Positions 49,298-52,617 of a DNA stretch of 52,617 bases are shown piece after piece. The DNA is from an uncultured Chitinophagaceae bacterium (lineage in GTDB: Bacteria > Bacteroidota > Bacteroidia > Chitinophagales > Chitinophagaceae). The notes beneath the pieces are model-generated. The model did not search any database, was not told the DNA's origin, and saw only the letters and a list, made by a program, of their open reading frames with translations. Position 1 is the first letter of the stretch; every line of letters begins with the position of its first letter. Position numbers and translations under genes: made by a program. The DNA lies in assembly GCA_937996595.1 (NCBI GenBank), contig CALKVC010000149.1:1-52617 (forward strand), given 5' to 3'.

Positions 49298-50332
49298 TTA
49301 ACTGATTGTCCAGGTTTCTCTTCCCCTTAACAGTTTATCCAGGTCTCCCTTTCCTTTTTGAGCTATAGCTTCATCAATCTGCATGCTCATGGCGTCTTCA
49401 TAACAAGCCCGGTCTGTTTCATAAAATACGCCAAATGGCCTGGGCAGGTGTCCCTGTAATTTAGGGTCGTCAAACATGCGGATCAATATCTGCGCTTTGT
49501 AAAAATCCCTTTCATCGTGTATCCATAATCCATCTGTTGAAGCGCCTTCACCCAATTCTACAATTACCGGTTTAAATCCATCCAACTTTATCCCTTTATT
49601 TTGACTCGCACCGAAAATAAGAGGTTTGCCCTGTTCCAGGAAAAGGACTTCATCCGCCTTGCTTGCTTTCTCTGTAAATATTTCAAAAGCGCCGTCGTTG
49701 AAGATGTTGCAGTTCTGGTAAATCTCCAGGAAAGAAGCTCCTTTGTGGGCTTGTGCCCTTACCAGCATGGCCTGCAGGTGCTTCGGGTCACGGTCCATAG
49801 TGCGGGCAATGAAACTGGCATCAGCCCCCATGGCCAGTGCCAGCGGGTTAAACGGATGATCTATACTACCGAACGGTGTACTTTTAGTTATTTTATGTTC
49901 TTCAGATGTTGGCGAATACTGCCCCTTGGTTAACCCGTAGATCTGGTTATTGAAAAGCAGTACATTCACATCAAAATTGCGGCGCAGTAAATGAATGGTG
50001 TGGTTGCCGCCAATGCTAAGCCCGTCGCCATCACCGGTAACAATCCATACGCTCAGCTCGGGCCTTGCCGCCTTTAATCCGCTGGCCACGGCTGTTGCAC
50101 GGCCATGGATACTATGCATGCCATATGTATTCATATAATATGGAAAGCGGCTGCTGCATCCGATACCGGAAACAATTACAATATTCTCTTTAGGAATACC
50201 CAGGGTCGGCATCACTTTTTGTACCTGTGCCAATATGGAATAATCCCCGCAACCCGGGCACCAGCGTACTTCCTGGTCGGTTGCAAAATCTTTGGCGGTT
50301 AATGGAACTGCTGTGGTTAGCGTATCACTCAT
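49298..50332 (-). CDS. korB: 2-oxoacid:ferredoxin oxidoreductase, beta subunit
   Basis: 344 residues. TPP-binding beta subunit of a 2-oxoacid (probably 2-oxoglutarate) ferredoxin oxidoreductase. Iron-sulfur ligands: WCPGCGDYS, GIGCSSRFPYY and the later Cys in IYQNCNIFND. TPP motif: VTGDGDGLSIGGNH, then LLFNNQIYGLTKGQYSPTS. It decarboxylates the 2-oxoacid and passes electrons to ferredoxin with the alpha/gamma subunit KorA. No korA is beside it: upstream lies an AhpD-like gene and downstream an amidase gene, with a strong terminator after korB. The subunit partner must be elsewhere. Confidence 0.93.
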   Translation of the reverse strand: MSDTLTTAVPLTAKDFATDQEVRWCPGCGDYSILAQVQKVMPTLGIPKENIVIVSGIGCSSRFPYYMNTYGMHSIHGRATAVASGLKAARPELSVWIVTGDGDGLSIGGNHTIHLLRRNFDVNVLLFNNQIYGLTKGQYSPTSEEHKITKSTPFGSIDHPFNPLALAMGADASFIARTMDRDPKHLQAMLVRAQAHKGASFLEIYQNCNIFNDGAFEIFTEKASKADEVLFLEQGKPLIFGASQNKGIKLDGFKPVIVELGEGASTDGLWIHDERDFYKAQILIRMFDDPKLQGHLPRPFGVFYETDRACYEDAMSMQIDEAIAQKGKGDLDKLLRGRETWTIS

Positions 50333-50406
50333 ACGTCATTGTTTTAATGCCTAAAGTTATAGAATTCCTGTAAATAAGCAAGGTTAAAATGTTGAAAGCA
50401 ATAATA

Positions 50407-50429
50407 ATAACCGGGTGTTTGCCCGTTAT
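50407..50429 (-). terminator. Hairpin after the AhpD-like gene
   Basis: Minus strand ATAAC-GGG / CCC-GTTAT stem with one bulged base and a 6-nt loop, followed by TATTATTATTGC. It sits between the AhpD-like stop (50540) and the korB start. Confidence 0.5.
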
Positions 50430-50539
50430 ATGTCATTGTGCTGCCCCTAATGAAACAGCCTTACGGTTCAATGCTGAATTGTTATATCCGGGCCCTGACC
50501 AAATTCCACCATCGTTACCAACATGCAAAGCCAGCGGGG

Positions 50540-50881
50540 TTACATTTTCAACGCTTCCCAATACTCCGCCGCCCTTCTTGTGTGCGGAATAACAATCGTA
50601 CCGCCAACTATATTCGCTACGGCAAACACTTCATATATCTCTTCCGATGATACCTTTAACTCGTGTGATTTACCCAGGTGGTATTTGATACAATCATCGC
50701 AGCGCAGCACCATGCTTGCCACAAGGCCCAGCAGTTCTTTTGTTTTTACATCCAGTGCACCGGCTGCATAGGTGTTGGTATCAAGATTCCATAATCGTTT
50801 AATAACAAGGTTGTCTTTGCTTAAGATAAGTTCATTCATCCTTGTCCGGTAATCGTTGAATTCTTTAACTAAGTCTGCCAT
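50540..50881 (-). CDS. Carboxymuconolactone decarboxylase/AhpD-like protein
   Basis: 113 residues from ATG 50881; an 18-residue upstream extension is possible but unlike the family. The AhpD core is clear: LVASMVLRCDDCIKYHLGKS with the redox C-x-x-C and a His three residues later, then SSEEIYEVFAVANIVGGTIV. Such proteins act as disulfide reductases in oxidative defence or as lactone decarboxylases; the C-x-x-C-x-x-x-H pattern favours the redox type. Its C-terminal extension (PHTRRAAEYWEALK) is typical. It lies upstream of korB with a 207-bp gap. Confidence 0.88.
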   Translation of the reverse strand: MADLVKEFNDYRTRMNELILSKDNLVIKRLWNLDTNTYAAGALDVKTKELLGLVASMVLRCDDCIKYHLGKSHELKVSSEEIYEVFAVANIVGGTIVIPHTRRAAEYWEALKM

Positions 50882-50962
50882 AAAAAAGATTTGAAATATG
50901 GGTAAATAAAATGGAAAATTGTCTACAGGATTCAATTTAAAGAAACTGGATTATATTTAGCC

Positions 50963-52417
50963 ATGAAACTTTGGTTTAGGAAATACAGGAAGGAACTGGC
51001 GCTTGTTACAGGAATATTATTGGCCGCCGGTTTTTATTTCATCAATCCATTTGGGGTAGATGCAAAAGCAAACCAGGTACTGGCGCTGGCCATATTAATG
51101 ATTGCCTGGTGGGTGCTGGATGCCATGCCCCTGGCCGTTGTTGCACTGCTGCCGTTGGTCCTTTACCCGCTGTTACATATCAATTCCATCAAAGAAACAT
51201 CCAGGGTATACTCAGACCCCATCATTTATTTATTCATGGGAGGTTTCTTTTTAGGCATTGCCATAGAAAAATGGAACCTGCACAAACGGATCGCGCTGAA
51301 CATCATCAGGATAACCGGCACGAACGGCGACAAGATCATCCTGGGTTTTATCTTATCAACCGGGTTTCTCAGCATGTGGTTAAGCAATACAGCCACGGCC
51401 ATGATGATGTACCCGATTGCCGCATCCGTGATACAGGTCATCAGCCGCCATGCGAACAGCCAAGCCAATACGGCAAATTTTTCATTCACCCTGATGCTGT
51501 CTGTAGCTTATGCCAGTAATTTCGGCGGTATTGCAACCATCATTGGCACACCGCCAAACGTGGCTTATGTACGGCATTTGAATGAACACTACAAACATGG
51601 CATTGATTTTTTAAACTGGATGCTGTTGTGCATGCCCCTGGCAATTGTACTCCTGTATGTACTATACATCGTACTGGTGAAATGGCTGTACCCGAATCAT
51701 CTTTCACACAGCATTGACGGGAAAAACTATATTGTAAATGAATTAAAAGAAATGGGTTCGCTGTCGCGACAGGAAAAAAGGGTGCTCATTGTTTTTTGCA
51801 GTACTGCTTTCTTATGGATCAGCAAAGACATCATCAACAACGCTCAACAAATTTTTCAGTTAGACGACAGCATCATTGCATTGCTTGGTGCCATCAGTTT
51901 GTTCATGGTTCCCAGCGGAAGAAGCAAAGATGAACCGGAAGAAAGATTACTGGAATGGGCTGACACCAAAAAAATGGCCTGGGGAATATTGTTGTTGTTT
52001 GGCGGCGGTATCGCTATGGCAAAATCTTTGGAAGAGGCAAAGCTGATGGAAAGCCTGGGTAATTACATTGCTTCCTTTGCCAGCGGGAATATCCTGGTCT
52101 TGATATTTGTTGTAACGCTCATCTCCGTATTCTTAAGTGAAGTGACGAGCAATATCGCCCAGGTTATTGTGATGGCACCGGTAATATCTGCTGTGGCTGA
52201 TGCATTGCACATCAATCCATTGTTATTAGGCATTCCCATGACACTCGGCGCCAGTTGTGCATGTATGTTACCCATGGGCACACCGCCCAACGCGATCGTA
52301 TTTGCCAGCGGCCATATCAAATTAGGCAATATGGTCAGGGCCGGATTTATATTGAATTTGATCTGCGTGGTACTGATTACGCTATTTTGCTGGTTGTTGG
52401 TGCCGGTGTTGATGTGA
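50963..52417 (+). CDS. SLC13/DASS-family sodium:anion symporter
   Basis: 484 residues with about 11 hydrophobic segments. Divalent anion:Na+ symporter family: WWVLDAMPLAVVALLPLVLY near the N-terminus, first substrate/Na+ motif STGFLSMWLSNTATAMMMYP, IGTPPNVAY, the second motif EVTSNIAQVIV (here S-N-I rather than the usual S-N-T), and the mirrored MLPMGTPPNAIVFASG. It imports di- or tricarboxylates, sulfate or phosphate; carboxylate is the more likely class but is not proven. A box close to TAnnTTTG (TATATTTA, 50952-50959) ends 3 bp before the ATG, so the mRNA may be leaderless. Confidence 0.9.
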   Translation: MKLWFRKYRKELALVTGILLAAGFYFINPFGVDAKANQVLALAILMIAWWVLDAMPLAVVALLPLVLYPLLHINSIKETSRVYSDPIIYLFMGGFFLGIAIEKWNLHKRIALNIIRITGTNGDKIILGFILSTGFLSMWLSNTATAMMMYPIAASVIQVISRHANSQANTANFSFTLMLSVAYASNFGGIATIIGTPPNVAYVRHLNEHYKHGIDFLNWMLLCMPLAIVLLYVLYIVLVKWLYPNHLSHSIDGKNYIVNELKEMGSLSRQEKRVLIVFCSTAFLWISKDIINNAQQIFQLDDSIIALLGAISLFMVPSGRSKDEPEERLLEWADTKKMAWGILLLFGGGIAMAKSLEEAKLMESLGNYIASFASGNILVLIFVVTLISVFLSEVTSNIAQVIVMAPVISAVADALHINPLLLGIPMTLGASCACMLPMGTPPNAIVFASGHIKLGNMVRAGFILNLICVVLITLFCWLLVPVLM

Positions 52418-52464
52418 TGCAATTAATATTCATTTGTTAACTTATAAAAAACGAATGAGGAAAT

Positions 52465-52617
52465 GAATGCAGAACAAGGAACACGGAATATTGAATCATG
52501 AACGGAAAGCTGCCTTTTACTTCGACATTCCTTGTTCAGGATTCCTTGTTCATTATTCTTTTCTCGGAGAAGAAAGTGTAAGATGAATGTCGAACAAGGA
52601 ACACGGAATATTGAATC
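52465..52617. repeat. Heptad repeat tracts (GAACAAG type), direct and inverted
   Basis: First tract 52465-52506: GAATGCA, GAACAAG, GAACACG, GAATATT, GAATCAT, GAACGGA. Inverted tract about 52522-52560 (reverse-strand units GAATAAT, GAACAAG, GAATCCT, GAACAAG, GAATGTC). Second direct tract 52585-52617: GAATGTC, GAACAAG, GAACACG, GAATATT, GAATC, cut by the window edge. Confidence 0.8.

Noticed and set aside
50389..50592. Plus-strand 67-codon frame resembling a short secreted peptide
   Set aside because: It overlaps the end of the AhpD-like gene and a hairpin, and has no promoter or recognisable lipobox pattern.

Overview
The window is a chromosomal segment of a Bacteroidetes bacterium, most likely family Chitinophagaceae (inferred from gene content and protein style, not from a marker gene). 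Supporting signs are S46 dipeptidyl-peptidase, GH3-family enzyme, NadR-type kinase beside PnuC, a type IX secretion C-terminal domain, dockerin-like C-termini, a periplasmic propeller sensor kinase, and many upstream sequences matching the Bacteroidetes -7 promoter box TAnnTTTG. No rRNA, tRNA, CRISPR array, integrase or transposase was seen.

Layout. 1-3200: end of a PAP2-like protein, a TetA-type MFS exporter, a truncated AraC-type regulator remnant, a cupredoxin lipoprotein and a secreted protein. 3350-9533: UvrD/PcrA helicase, an acyltransferase-3 membrane protein, two secreted proteins (one a cupredoxin with a T9SS tail), and a NifU-like Fe-S scaffold. 9827-23687: a surface/accessory block with a dockerin-like protein, a 1980-residue adhesin-like protein with YadA-like head repeats and collagen-like segments, a two-component system (propeller/Y_Y_Y histidine kinase and NarL-type regulator), and a beta-helix protein with the same dockerin-like tail. 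23905-29520: pnuC-tag-nadR, then mtgA, LysE and GH3 genes on the other strand. 29824-35487: DPP7-like peptidase, two paralogous tiny basic proteins, small hypothetical proteins and a YtxH/holin-like envelope-stress set. 35543-39202: PaaG/PaaZ-type genes and adenylate kinase. 39552-52417: housekeeping genes (aminotransferase, glycosyltransferases, inositol phosphatase, ThiL, XRE regulator, S41 peptidase, omega-amidase, KorB, AhpD-like protein, SLC13 transporter).

The most interesting signals are non-coding. (1) An identical 16-bp perfect palindrome, TCATTGATATCAATGA, lies in the divergent region between adhesin and sensor kinase and again just upstream of the response regulator gene; it is a good candidate operator for that regulator and would link the kinase, regulator and adhesin into one circuit. 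(2) A ~280-bp element made of five hairpins, with A/T-rich inverted ends, sits between kinase and regulator. (3) Degenerate tandem repeats with a strict 7-bp period (and an 8-bp family) occupy many gene borders; several stop codons and one promoter lie inside them. (4) Two small palindromes are inserted in frame into secreted-protein genes. (5) A tandem pair of tiny paralogous proteins has a clear promoter whose -33 box sits in the loop of an inverted repeat.

Promoter boxes also settle several starts: PaaZ, the S46 peptidase, the omega-amidase and the inositol phosphatase start downstream of the longest possible frame. All family names come from reading the translated sequence; no database was searched.
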